A DNA stretch of 64,000 nucleotides from Flavobacterium petrolei (GTDB lineage Bacteria; Bacteroidota; Bacteroidia; Flavobacteriales; Flavobacteriaceae). Positions 53,589-61,543 of the stretch are shown here, one piece after another (within the stretch, counting starts at the first letter, position 1; each line of letters opens with the position of its first letter). The notes under the pieces are model-generated. The model had not been told where the DNA came from. It worked only from the letters and a program-made list of their open reading frames with translations, and did no database searches. Where the stretch lies: positions 744,001 through 808,000 of the forward strand of contig NZ_QNVY02000001.1 of NCBI RefSeq assembly GCF_003314435.2, given 5' to 3'. The position numbers and the translations under genes are program-made.

Positions 53589-54164
53589 ATGAGCACAGGA
53601 GGAAAATTAATCGTATTCTCAGCACCTTCGGGATCAGGGAAAACTACTATCGTTAGACATTTATTAAGCAAAGAAGATTTGAATCTTGAATTTTCTATTT
53701 CCGCAGCTTCCCGCGCACCAAGAGGCGAAGAAGTAAGTGGAAAAGATTATTATTTCATGTCTACCGAAGAATTTAAAAAACACATCAAAAACGAAGACTT
53801 TCTGGAATGGGAAGAAGTCTATCGCGATAATTTCTACGGAACGCTAAAAAGTGAAGTGGAACGTATTTGGGCCAAAGGAAAAAATGTGATTTTTGATATT
53901 GATGTATCCGGCGGATTGCGCATCAAACATAAATTCCCAGAAGAAACTTTAGCTGTTTTCGTGAAACCTCCAAGCGTGGATGAACTAAAAAGACGACTAA
54001 AGGAACGCTCTACCGAAAGTGATGACAAAATCAACATGCGTATCGCTAAAGCCTCTGTAGAACTGGCAACAGCACCACAATTTGATGTGATTATAAAAAA
54101 CTACGATTTGCCTATAGCTCTTGAAGAAGCGTATCAATTGGTAAAGAATTATGTGAAAAAATAG
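53589..54164 (+). CDS. gmk: Guanylate kinase
   Basis: It phosphorylates GMP to GDP with ATP. The 191-residue chain has the P-loop FSAPSGSGKTTI at residues 8-19 and the GMP-binding segment ISAASRAPRGEEVSGKDYYFMS. The conserved EWEEVYRDNFYGT follows. The stop TAG lies at the left edge of an inverted repeat that flanks the next gene. nadD follows beyond that insert, so yicC-gmk-nadD reads as a basic unit. Confidence 0.97.
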   Translation: MSTGGKLIVFSAPSGSGKTTIVRHLLSKEDLNLEFSISAASRAPRGEEVSGKDYYFMSTEEFKKHIKNEDFLEWEEVYRDNFYGTLKSEVERIWAKGKNVIFDIDVSGGLRIKHKFPEETLAVFVKPPSVDELKRRLKERSTESDDKINMRIAKASVELATAPQFDVIIKNYDLPIALEEAYQLVKNYVKK

Positions 54165-54179
54165 TAATTAGTAAAAAGT
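54162..54179. repeat. Left inverted repeat flanking the four-helix-bundle gene
   Basis: These 18 bases (from TAGTAATTAG) match the reverse complement of 54568-54585 at 17 of 18 positions. It includes the gmk stop codon. Further AT-rich copies of TAGTAATTAG follow to 54192. Confidence 0.65.
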
Positions 54180-54199
54180 TACTAGTAATTAGCTTAAAA

Positions 54200-54565
54200 A
54201 TGGGTGAGATAAAATCATACAAAGATTTATTGATTTGGCAAAAAGGGATTAAAATAGTCTGTTTAGTTTATCAATTAGTAAAATCATTTCCTCAAGAAGA
54301 ATTATATGCTCTATCAAGTCAGATAAAAAGAGCTTCAGTATCTATTCCTTCGAATATTGCTGAAGGCTATGGAAGAAATACGGATAAATCATTCAGCCAT
54401 TTTTTAGATATTTCAAGAGGCTCATTATTTGAAATTGAAACTCAGTTACTAATTGCTAATGAACTTGGTTTTATAACAAGTAAGACTTTGTATACAGAAA
54501 TCTTAAGTCAAATTGAGGAAGAATCCAAAATGATTAATGCTTTCTCAAAAACCCTCAAAAACTAA
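54200..54565 (+). CDS. Four-helix-bundle protein (23S rRNA intervening-protein type)
   Basis: The 121-residue all-helical protein carries the family signature SIPSNIAEGYGRNTDKSFSHFL near residue 45, and the start YKDLLIWQKGI is also typical. Homologues are encoded inside 23S rRNA intervening sequences of some bacteria. Many others, as here, are free-standing genes of unknown function, related to the Avd accessory protein of diversity-generating retroelements. No reverse transcriptase is nearby. It splits the gmk-nadD pair and is bracketed by inverted repeats, suggesting insertion as a cassette. Confidence 0.9.
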   Translation: MGEIKSYKDLLIWQKGIKIVCLVYQLVKSFPQEELYALSSQIKRASVSIPSNIAEGYGRNTDKSFSHFLDISRGSLFEIETQLLIANELGFITSKTLYTEILSQIEEESKMINAFSKTLKN

Positions 54566-54567
54566 TT

Positions 54568-54585
54568 ACTTTTTACTAATCACTA
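54568..54585. repeat. Right inverted repeat flanking the four-helix-bundle gene
   Basis: ACTTTTTACTAATCACTA is the inverted partner of 54162-54179 with one mismatch. More TAGTCACT-like sequence follows up to the nadD start. Confidence 0.65.
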
Positions 54586-54597
54586 GTCACTAAGTCA

Positions 54598-55221
54598 ATG
54601 AAAATAGGTCTTTATTTTGGAACGTTTAATCCCATTCATGTTGGGCATCTCATCATTGCCAATCACATGGCGGAACATTCTGATTTAGACCAAATCTGGA
54701 TGGTGGTTACGCCACACAATCCTTTGAAGAAAAAAAGTACTTTACTAGATGATTACCATAGACTGCAAATGGTGCATCTTGCCACCGAGGATTTTCCCAA
54801 AATAAAACCTTCGGATATTGAGTTCAAATTGTCCCAGCCAAATTATACCGTGAATACGTTAGTTCATTTAGAAGAAAAATATCCAAAATACGAGTTCTCA
54901 TTAATCATGGGCGAAGACAATTTAAAATCTTTGCACAAATGGAAAAACTACGAAGTGATTCTCGAAAACCATGATATTTATGTTTATCCAAGACTCGAGA
55001 CCAAAGGTTCTGCTGAAGAAGCAATTTCAACCGACTCGGACAATTTGGATTTAAAAATTTTACAAAAATTCGCGACAAAAATTCACATGATTGATGCTCC
55101 CGTTGTTGAGATATCGTCTACATTTATTCGGGACAATATCAAGAACGGGAAAAATGTGCAGCCGTTATTGGCTGCAAAAGTTTGGGAATACATTGATCAC
55201 AATAATTTTTATAAAAAGTAA
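54598..55221 (+). CDS. nadD: Nicotinate-nucleotide adenylyltransferase
   Basis: It makes deamido-NAD from nicotinate mononucleotide and ATP. The 207-residue chain begins GLYFGTFNPIHVGHLIIA with the nucleotidyltransferase HxGH motif. MGEDNLKSLHKWKNY follows near residue 105, and ISSTFIR near 175 is the second conserved motif. It directly abuts the LysR gene, whose stop codon begins at the next base on the opposite strand. Confidence 0.95.
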   Translation: MKIGLYFGTFNPIHVGHLIIANHMAEHSDLDQIWMVVTPHNPLKKKSTLLDDYHRLQMVHLATEDFPKIKPSDIEFKLSQPNYTVNTLVHLEEKYPKYEFSLIMGEDNLKSLHKWKNYEVILENHDIYVYPRLETKGSAEEAISTDSDNLDLKILQKFATKIHMIDAPVVEISSTFIRDNIKNGKNVQPLLAAKVWEYIDHNNFYKK

Positions 55222-56118
55222 CTATCCCAAAACCTTTTTCAATTCCAATTGAATATTTTCAAAAATCATACTCAAATTATCGTTTTTACCGGATAAGACG
55301 AAGACTTCTGTACTTGGCATTTGCTTACTGTTCCACAATAATTGGATTTTATTTTCTTCGATTAAACTTCTCGCATTGCAATCCCAAACAACCGCTATTC
55401 CGGTGTTTTGGGAAATTATTTCCAGCATTTCATATTCGGATGGAATGATATAATTAGGAATCATCGAAGGTCTTTTTTTATTAAAAACATGCAACCAAAA
55501 TAATTTGATATGTGGAATTTGCGCATTGTGGCTGAACCATTTTTGGTCGTTTAACCACTGTTCCGTTGCAGAGAAATCCTTTGTTTTAATACTAGATTTC
55601 AGCTCGGAAGCATCGATACTGTTAGAACCTACAATCACTTGTTTAATTTCGCCAACCTTTTTCTGAATGGTGTCAAAAGTGTCATATTGTTTGGTGACGA
55701 CTGCAAAATCAAGTTTTTTAGAATCAACCAATTCAAAAAGCGCATCATTTTCATGAAAGCTAAAATCGATAAAATCAAATTTGGAAACCAAAACGCTTCC
55801 CAAACTTCGCATCAGATGCTTTGAAATCCCAATGGAAATTAATCGATTGGCATTGAACGCTTTGGCACGAAAACCATTTTCCACATTTTCCAATCGGTCC
55901 AATGCTTCAATGATTAAATTATTGAGTAACTTAGCGTAATCCGTTGGTTCGACTCCTTTAGACTTTCGATTGAAAAGTTTATATCCTACATGGGCTTCCA
56001 ACATGGACATTTGCTGACTAACAGCAGGTTGACTGATAAATAATTCTTTGGCAGCCAATGAAAAATTACCGTTTTTATAAACCGATTTAAACGTTCGATA
56101 CCATTCTAGATTGACCAT
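55222..56118 (-). CDS. LysR-family transcriptional regulator
   Basis: The 298-residue protein has the N-terminal winged helix-turn-helix (FSLAAKELFISQPAVSQQMSMLEAHVGYKLFNRKSKGVEPT) and a C-terminal effector-binding domain. The DNA-binding part is highly typical. It is divergent from the DJ-1-like and alcohol dehydrogenase genes over 86 nt, the classic LysR arrangement, so it probably controls them. The effector is unknown. Confidence 0.94.
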   Translation of the reverse strand: MVNLEWYRTFKSVYKNGNFSLAAKELFISQPAVSQQMSMLEAHVGYKLFNRKSKGVEPTDYAKLLNNLIIEALDRLENVENGFRAKAFNANRLISIGISKHLMRSLGSVLVSKFDFIDFSFHENDALFELVDSKKLDFAVVTKQYDTFDTIQKKVGEIKQVIVGSNSIDASELKSSIKTKDFSATEQWLNDQKWFSHNAQIPHIKLFWLHVFNKKRPSMIPNYIIPSEYEMLEIISQNTGIAVVWDCNARSLIEENKIQLLWNSKQMPSTEVFVLSGKNDNLSMIFENIQLELKKVLG

Positions 56119-56179
56119 GATATAAATATATTTATCACAAACATAATTTAAATTATTTTTACTAATAACATATTCGCCT

Positions 56180-56187
56180 TAAATTTG
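56180..56187 (+). promoter_or_regulatory. Putative -7 box (TAAATTTG) of the DJ-1-like gene
   Basis: It matches TAnnTTTG, 17 nt before the ATG at 56205, in the divergent spacer with the LysR gene. Confidence 0.5.
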
Positions 56188-56204
56188 TACAAATAAAATT
56201 AAAG

Positions 56205-56969
56205 ATGAAAAAAATAGCATTATTTGCCATTATAGCATTAACCGCAAGTTGTATTACAGCAACTGCACAAAATAAAAAAGGTATGAAAAAAGTATTATTC
56301 GTTCTAACTAGTCATAGTGAATTAGGGAACACAGGAGAAAAAACAGGATTTTGGATTGAAGAATTTGCTGCTCCTTATTATGAGTTAGCAGATAAAGGTG
56401 TGTTCATTGATATTGCATCGCCCCTGGGAGGACAGCCACCAATAGACCCAAAAAGTTCAGATCCATCTTCAGCAACTGAAGACACTAAAAGATTTGATAA
56501 AGATACCGAGCTACAAGCTAAACTAAGTAAAACACACAAACTGGCTGATGTTAAACAAGCTGATTATGATGCTGTATTTTATCCTGGAGGTCATGGTCCA
56601 TTGTGGGATTTGGCAACGGATTCAACTTCAAGTGCTTTAATTGAATCTTTTTACACGAATAATAAGCCTGTTGCGTTTGTATGTCATTCACCAGCAGTGT
56701 TGAAAAACGTAAAAGTAAATGGGGAATTTTTAGTTAAAGGTAAAAAAGTAACCGGATTTTCAAATACCGAAGAAGAAGCGGTGGGATTAACGAATGTAGT
56801 GCCATTTTTACTAGAAGATGCGTTGCAGGCTAATGGTGCAACTTATTCAAAAATTGGGGATTGGCAGCCGTATGCTGTAGAAGATGGTCTTTTGATTACT
56901 GGTCAAAATCCAGCTTCGTCGAAACTAGTTGCGGAAAAATTATTAAACCAATTGAATTCAAAAAAATAA
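56205..56969 (+). CDS. Exported DJ-1/PfpI-family protein (Hsp31-like)
   Basis: The 254-residue protein has a signal peptide (MKKIALFAIIALTASCITATA), unusual for this family. The mature domain matches the Hsp31/YajL-like group: KKVLFVLTSHSELG, FWIEEFAAPYYEL with the conserved Glu, YPGGHGPLWDL, and the nucleophile Cys in VAFVCHSPAVL. Family members are deglycases or glyoxalases that act on methylglyoxal and glyoxal. It starts 87 nt from the LysR gene and is followed 4 nt later by an alcohol dehydrogenase gene. Confidence 0.9.
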   Translation: MKKIALFAIIALTASCITATAQNKKGMKKVLFVLTSHSELGNTGEKTGFWIEEFAAPYYELADKGVFIDIASPLGGQPPIDPKSSDPSSATEDTKRFDKDTELQAKLSKTHKLADVKQADYDAVFYPGGHGPLWDLATDSTSSALIESFYTNNKPVAFVCHSPAVLKNVKVNGEFLVKGKKVTGFSNTEEEAVGLTNVVPFLLEDALQANGATYSKIGDWQPYAVEDGLLITGQNPASSKLVAEKLLNQLNSKK

Positions 56970-56973
56970 GAAG

Positions 56974-58137
56974 ATGTTAAATTTCGAATTATACAATCCT
57001 ACCAATTTAGTTTTTGGAAAAGGACAAATTGAAAAACTATCCACGTTAGTGCCACAAGGAGCAAAAATCCTTTTGGCGTATGGCGGTGGAAGTATTTTCA
57101 AAAATGGAATTCACGAGCAGGTAATCAATAATCTAAAAGCGTTTGAAATCGTAGAATTTGCAGGAATTGAACCAAATCCACATTTTGAAACATTAATGAA
57201 AGCCGTTGCGATTATCAAGGAACAAAACATAGATTTTATCCTTGCCGTTGGTGGAGGTTCTGTAATCGATGGAGTAAAATTCATTTCTGCAGCTGTAAAC
57301 TTTGACGGAAACCCTATTGATATTCTTCAAAAACGAGTATTAACTAAAGATGTATCTAAAATTATTCCTTTTGGAACTATATTGACTTTACCGGCAACAG
57401 GAAGTGAAATGAATTCTGGCGGAGTTGTCACTATTCAATCTACGCAGGAAAAATTATCCTTTGGTGGTAGCGCATTGTTTCCAAAATTTTCTATATGCGA
57501 TCCAACCGTAATTGAATCTTTGCCAAAAAGACAATTGCAAAACGGAGTTGTAGATGCTTACACCCATGTTTTAGAACAATACTTAACGTATCCGCACGAA
57601 GGATATCTTCAAGATAGAATTGCCGAAGGTATTTTACAAACTTTGATTCAAGTAGGTCCAGAAGTTGTTGAAAATCCAAAAGATTACGCTTTAGCATCTA
57701 ACTTTATGTGGAGTTGTACGATGGCGCTTAATGGATTAATCCAAAAAGGAGTTCCTTCGGATTGGGCAACACACATGATTGGGCACGAATTAACAGCTTT
57801 ATATGGAATTGATCATGCCAGAACATTGGCAGTTGTGGGTCCAAATTTATACCGAGTAATGTTTGAAACCAAAAAAGGAAAATTGGCACAATACGGAAAA
57901 CGTATTTTCAATTTAACTGGAACTGAGGATGAAATCGCAAACGAAGCCATCAACAAAACTGTTGAATTTTTCCACACGATGGGAATGGACACTAAATTAT
58001 CTGATTATACCAAAGATTATGATAAAACAGCTGATTTTATAGTAGATCGTTTTAAAGAAAGAGGTTGGTTAGGGTTAGGCGAAAAACAAAATATCACTTT
58101 AGAAAAGGTGAAATCTATCGTCGAAATGAGTTATTAA
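56974..58137 (+). CDS. Iron-containing alcohol dehydrogenase (YqhD/BDH-like)
   Basis: The 387-residue group III dehydrogenase reduces aldehydes with NAD(P)H. The nucleotide-binding start is KILLAYGGGSIFKNG, and DFILAVGGGSVIDGVKFI is the GGGS phosphate-binding loop. The metal ligands are in VVDAYTHVLEQYL (Asp and His) and THMIGHELTALYGIDHARTLAVV (His residues). The sequence resembles YqhD-type enzymes that clear short aldehydes. It is co-transcribed with the DJ-1-like gene (4 nt gap) and followed by a terminator. Confidence 0.94.
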   Translation: MLNFELYNPTNLVFGKGQIEKLSTLVPQGAKILLAYGGGSIFKNGIHEQVINNLKAFEIVEFAGIEPNPHFETLMKAVAIIKEQNIDFILAVGGGSVIDGVKFISAAVNFDGNPIDILQKRVLTKDVSKIIPFGTILTLPATGSEMNSGGVVTIQSTQEKLSFGGSALFPKFSICDPTVIESLPKRQLQNGVVDAYTHVLEQYLTYPHEGYLQDRIAEGILQTLIQVGPEVVENPKDYALASNFMWSCTMALNGLIQKGVPSDWATHMIGHELTALYGIDHARTLAVVGPNLYRVMFETKKGKLAQYGKRIFNLTGTEDEIANEAINKTVEFFHTMGMDTKLSDYTKDYDKTADFIVDRFKERGWLGLGEKQNITLEKVKSIVEMSY

Positions 58138-58174
58138 TTAAAATAACTTAATACCGATTACCTTGGTTTAAATA

Positions 58175-58206
58175 AAAAGGCGTTCTCATTTTTGGGAACG
58201 CCTTTT
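58175..58206. terminator. Terminator of the DJ-1/ADH operon
   Basis: AAAAGGCGTTC (58175-58185) pairs with GAACGCCTTTT (58196-58206), with a T-run in the last arm. Confidence 0.84.
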
Positions 58207-58394
58207 AAAATTCTAAAATATAACTAACTAATTCAATCCGCATTTTTTGTTAATTTTCTAAACAATAAACATTAATAACGAAAACAATATAATTATATTG
58301 TGTGTAAAATCAAAAATACATGTTTTAATTATAAAAAATTAAGATAACAACTCCATAAACCCAGACTAACAGTATGTTTCTGGACATAATTTAA

Positions 58395-58427
58395 TTTGCT
58401 TAATTGATGGTTTTTTAAGTACTTTTG
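58395..58427 (+). promoter_or_regulatory. Promoter of gpsA
   Basis: TTTG (58395-58398) and TACTTTTG (58420-58427) are 21 nt apart, a good match to the Bacteroidota -33/-7 pattern. The box overlaps a possible upstream start at 58425, which supports the ATG at 58446. Confidence 0.65.
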
Positions 58428-58445
58428 ATTAAATACAATAAAAAA

Positions 58446-59441
58446 ATGGCTGAAAATATAAAATTCGCAGTAATAGGTGGTGGAAGTTGGGCGACAGCGA
58501 TAGCAAAAATGTTATGTGTAAATCTTACCGAGATTTCATGGTATATGCGTAATGAAGCTGCTATTGAACACATTAAAGCATACAAACACAATCCAAACTA
58601 TTTGAGTTCTGTAGAATTCGACATCAATAAACTGAAACTTACTAGCGACATCAATGAAGCTGTTGCGTATGCAGATTACATAATTTTTGCTATTCCATCT
58701 GCTTTTTTGGATGGTGAATTAGCAAAATTGACCGTTTCTCTAAAAGATAAAATCATTTTCTCAGCAATTAAAGGTATTGTTCCAGAAACAAGCTTAATTG
58801 TAGGCGAACATTTCCATGTAAAATATGACATTCCTTATTACAATATTGGTGTGATTACTGGCCCTTGCCATGCAGAAGAGGTAGCAATGGAGCGTCTTTC
58901 TTACCTTACCATTGCGTGTGGCGATCCAGACAAAGCTAAAGCCGTAGCTAAAAATCTATCTGGAAATTACATCAAAACTAAAATTACAGACGACATTATT
59001 GGAACGGAATACGCAGCGATGCTAAAGAACATTTATGCAATTGCAGCAGGAATGGCTCATGGTCTTGGTTATGGCGATAATTTCCAATCAGTATTAATGA
59101 GTAACGGAATTCGTGAGATGAAGAAATTCATCAAAAAAGTCCACAAAATGAAAAGAAACATCAATGATTCTGCCTACTTAGGCGATTTATTGGTTACGGG
59201 TTATTCTATATTCTCCAGAAACAGAATGTTCGGAAATATGATTGGTAAAGGTTACACTGTGAAATCAGCAATGATGGAAATGAGTATGGTTGCCGAGGGA
59301 TATTATGCCGCAAAAAGCGCTTATAAACTCAATCAGGCGTATGGTGCCAAAACGCCAATTATTGATGCTGTTTACAGTATTTTATACGAAGGTCAGGAAG
59401 CTAAAGCTGTTTTTAAAAAACTGACTGATAAACTGGATTAA
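58446..59441 (+). CDS. gpsA: Glycerol-3-phosphate dehydrogenase [NAD(P)+]
   Basis: It reduces dihydroxyacetone phosphate to sn-glycerol-3-phosphate, the backbone of membrane lipids. From the ATG at 58446 the chain has 331 residues. It has the Rossmann motif AVIGGGSWATAIAKM, the conserved FSAIKGIVPET and ITGPCHAEEVAMERLSYLTIA. The catalytic-Lys segment is YAAMLKNIYAIAAGMAHGLGYGDN. I rejected the start at 58425 because it overlaps the promoter box. A small membrane-protein gene follows after 35 nt. Confidence 0.95.
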   Translation: MAENIKFAVIGGGSWATAIAKMLCVNLTEISWYMRNEAAIEHIKAYKHNPNYLSSVEFDINKLKLTSDINEAVAYADYIIFAIPSAFLDGELAKLTVSLKDKIIFSAIKGIVPETSLIVGEHFHVKYDIPYYNIGVITGPCHAEEVAMERLSYLTIACGDPDKAKAVAKNLSGNYIKTKITDDIIGTEYAAMLKNIYAIAAGMAHGLGYGDNFQSVLMSNGIREMKKFIKKVHKMKRNINDSAYLGDLLVTGYSIFSRNRMFGNMIGKGYTVKSAMMEMSMVAEGYYAAKSAYKLNQAYGAKTPIIDAVYSILYEGQEAKAVFKKLTDKLD

Positions 59442-59476
59442 TTCAGCTTCAAATAACAACTAAACACAATCACTTC

Positions 59477-59692
59477 ATGAGCGAAAGATGGAAATACCAG
59501 GTTAAAACTGGCGGGATTTGGGGTGTATTTATGACGGTTTTCAATGTATTGTTTGATATCAAAGAAATCCCTTTTTCGGAACAGGTTGCTACGCCAAATT
59601 TTTATATTCGCGCAGCCGCTTATATATTGGTCGGCATATTTGTTTTGGGCTATTTTACCTGGAAATCAAAAGTTAAACAACAAAACCCATAA
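59477..59692 (+). CDS. Small membrane protein, intact copy of a tandem pair
   Basis: The 71-residue protein has a polar N-terminus, an amphipathic middle (DIKEIPFSEQVATPN) and one clear C-terminal membrane segment (AAYILVGIFVLGYFTW) followed by a basic tail. I do not recognise the family. The region immediately downstream encodes a related sequence in a damaged copy, so this looks like the functional member. It may be co-transcribed with gpsA, 35 nt upstream. Confidence 0.65.
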   Translation: MSERWKYQVKTGGIWGVFMTVFNVLFDIKEIPFSEQVATPNFYIRAAAYILVGIFVLGYFTWKSKVKQQNP

Positions 59693-59700
59693 ATCCTTTT

Positions 59701-59949
59701 ATAAGCGGAAAATGAAAATTTCAACTTAAATGTGGGTCGATTTGGGGATTTATGGCTTCTTTCATCACGACTCGATTTGACCTTTTCGAAATGTCTTTTG
59801 AAGATGCGTTTTTGTCCAAAAAGAATCTATCCCGAATGTTATTATTTGTTGCTGCAGGGATATTTGTGGTCAGCTATTTTAGTTGTAAGAAGAAAATAAA
59901 AAGAGAAAGTAATACTAGCTTATCTCACGATAACGCCGTCAACAAATAA
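59701..59949 (+). pseudogene. Degenerate tandem duplicate of the small membrane-protein gene
   Basis: Aligned with the preceding gene, the start codon is ATA (59701) instead of ATG. Codon 5 is TGA (59713-59715) instead of the TGG for Trp, while the rest stays alignable: KFQLKCGSIWGFM against KYQVKTGGIWGVFM, and FVAAGIFVVSYFSCKKK against YILVGIFVLGYFTWKSK. A shorter frame of 65 residues could start at the ATG at 59752, so a truncated protein cannot be excluded. The 3' end overlaps the convergent gene by 30 nt. Confidence 0.6.
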
Positions 59950-60327
59950 AATTGGTACTTCTTCAACTTCCGTTTCATTTATGGAATTTGCTTTGAAAAT
60001 AAACTTTTTATCGTATAATTTTCCATCCATGAAAAACGTAAGCATGAACTCATTGTTGAGCGCTAGAACACTTTTTTCAATCATTTCAACTTTCACCACA
60101 GAAACTGCAGGAACGGCAACAAAAGCGTGACGCAAAAGTGATGTTTTTTTCATTTCGCCATCGATTGTTCCAAAAGCTTTAGAAACCACCATAACACTTT
60201 CGATTAAGAAATCGCTATCATTGACTAAATAAGCGTACCAAACTTTTTCCATGAAATCGTCACTCCATTCTTGGACTGCCGCAAAAAATACGTTTTCTAC
60301 TTCGGGTATGATGATGTCTTTTTTCAT
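59920..60327 (-). CDS. Conserved hypothetical protein, 135 aa
   Basis: A soluble protein of 135 residues with no recognised family. It has acidic and hydrophobic stretches, including VENVFFAAVQEWSDDFMEKVWYAYLVNDSD near the start and the ending VPILFVDGVIVR. No signal peptide or membrane segment is visible. It lies downstream of pheS on the same strand, separated by an imperfect inverted repeat, and its 3' end overlaps the damaged small gene. Confidence 0.65.
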   Translation of the reverse strand: MKKDIIIPEVENVFFAAVQEWSDDFMEKVWYAYLVNDSDFLIESVMVVSKAFGTIDGEMKKTSLLRHAFVAVPAVSVVKVEMIEKSVLALNNEFMLTFFMDGKLYDKKFIFKANSINETEVEEVPILFVDGVIVR

Positions 60328-60341
60328 AAGTTATTCTTAAT

Positions 60342-60414
60342 GTCAAAGATCATAAAGTCGAGGAAAATCTAAAACAGGAATTTCTTTCGTCTTTATGACT
60401 TTATAACTTTTGAC
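60342..60414. repeat. Imperfect inverted repeat after pheS
   Basis: GTCAAAGATCATAAAGTC (60342-60359) and GACTTTATAACTTTTGAC (60397-60414) are inverted partners with few mismatches, 37 nt apart. The right arm ends at the last base of pheS. The inner CTTTATGA is a further half-unit of the right arm. Confidence 0.5.
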
Positions 60415-61439
60415 TAAATTGAGGATTTGAATTGCTCCAAGAAACGAACGTCATTTTCATAGAACATACGAATGTCTCCGATTTGATACAGTAACATGGC
60501 AATTCTTTCGATTCCCATTCCGAACGCAAAACCAGTATATTCTTCCGGACTGATGTTACAGTTTTTTAATACATTAGGATCTACCATACCGCAACCACCA
60601 ATTTCTAACCAACCGGTTCCTTTGGTAATACGATAATCAGTTTCGGTTTTTAAGCCCCAATAAATATCGATTTCAGCACTTGGCTCTGTAAACGGGAAAT
60701 AAGACGGACGTAAACGGATTTTTGATTTTCCAAACATCTCTTTGGTGAAATACAAAAGCGTTTGCTTTAAGTCGGCAAAAGAAACGTCTTTATCAATGTA
60801 CAATCCTTCCACTTGGTGGAAAATACAGTGTGAACGGGAGGAAACAGCCTCATTACGAAATACGCGTCCCGGAGAAATGGTACGGATTGGCGGTTTATTA
60901 TTTTCCATATACCGCACTTGTACCGATGAAGTGTGTGTACGCAATAAAATATCAGGATTGGTCTGAATAAAAAACGTGTCTTGCATATCACGTGCAGGGT
61001 GGTATTCCGGTAAGTTCAATGCAGTGAAATTATGCCAGTCATCTTCAATTTCCGGACCTTCGGAAACATTGAAACCTATGGTAGAAAAGATATCTATAAT
61101 TTGGTTTTTAACCAATGAAATAGGGTGACGAGAGCCAATAATCATTGGTTCCGCAGAACGGGTCAAATCCCCATAAAACCCTTTACTTTCTTCTTTACTT
61201 TCTAGAGCTTCCTGAATGGATTTTACTTTTTCTTCGGCAGAAGTTTTAAGCAGGTTTATTACCTGTCCGAATTCCTTTTTTTGGTCGTTAGGAACATTTT
61301 TAAATTCAGCGAAAAGCTCTTTCAAAAGTCCTTTGCTTCCTAAAAATTTAATTCGGAAAGTTTCTAATTCTGCTGTATTTTGCGTTGAAAAAGCCTGTGC
61401 TTCGCCAATATATTCTTTTATCTTATCTATCATTTTCAT
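60414..61439 (-). CDS. pheS: Phenylalanyl-tRNA synthetase alpha subunit
   Basis: The alpha subunit forms an alpha2-beta2 enzyme with PheT, which is not in the window. The 341-residue chain has the N-terminal coiled coil (1-85) and the class II catalytic core. Core segments include GFNVSEGPEIEDDWHNFTALNLPEYHPARDMQDTFF, motif 2 with LLRTHTSSVQVRYM and GRVFRNEAVSSRSHCIFHQVEGLYID, and motif 3 in GFAFGMGIERIAML. Start M1 or M3 cannot be distinguished. Confidence 0.96.
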   Translation of the reverse strand: MKMIDKIKEYIGEAQAFSTQNTAELETFRIKFLGSKGLLKELFAEFKNVPNDQKKEFGQVINLLKTSAEEKVKSIQEALESKEESKGFYGDLTRSAEPMIIGSRHPISLVKNQIIDIFSTIGFNVSEGPEIEDDWHNFTALNLPEYHPARDMQDTFFIQTNPDILLRTHTSSVQVRYMENNKPPIRTISPGRVFRNEAVSSRSHCIFHQVEGLYIDKDVSFADLKQTLLYFTKEMFGKSKIRLRPSYFPFTEPSAEIDIYWGLKTETDYRITKGTGWLEIGGCGMVDPNVLKNCNISPEEYTGFAFGMGIERIAMLLYQIGDIRMFYENDVRFLEQFKSSI

Positions 61440-61543
61440 TCCGTAATTGAGAGTGCAAATTTAAGAAATTTGTTCCAAGTTTCACATTTAAAGTTTCAAG
61501 TTTGTTGTATTACATTTAAAACTAACAATGTTGTTTAAATTAG

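Larger units (their letters stand above)
58138..58445. other. Spacer with the ADH terminator and the gpsA promoter
   Basis: These 308 bases hold the terminator at 58175-58206 and the gpsA promoter at 58395-58427. The middle part (58210-58390) is AT-rich without an ORF or hairpin I would defend. Confidence 0.65.

Noticed and set aside
58425..58445. Longer start for gpsA
   Set aside because: It overlaps a good -7 promoter box (58420-58427) and adds residues before the Rossmann fold start.
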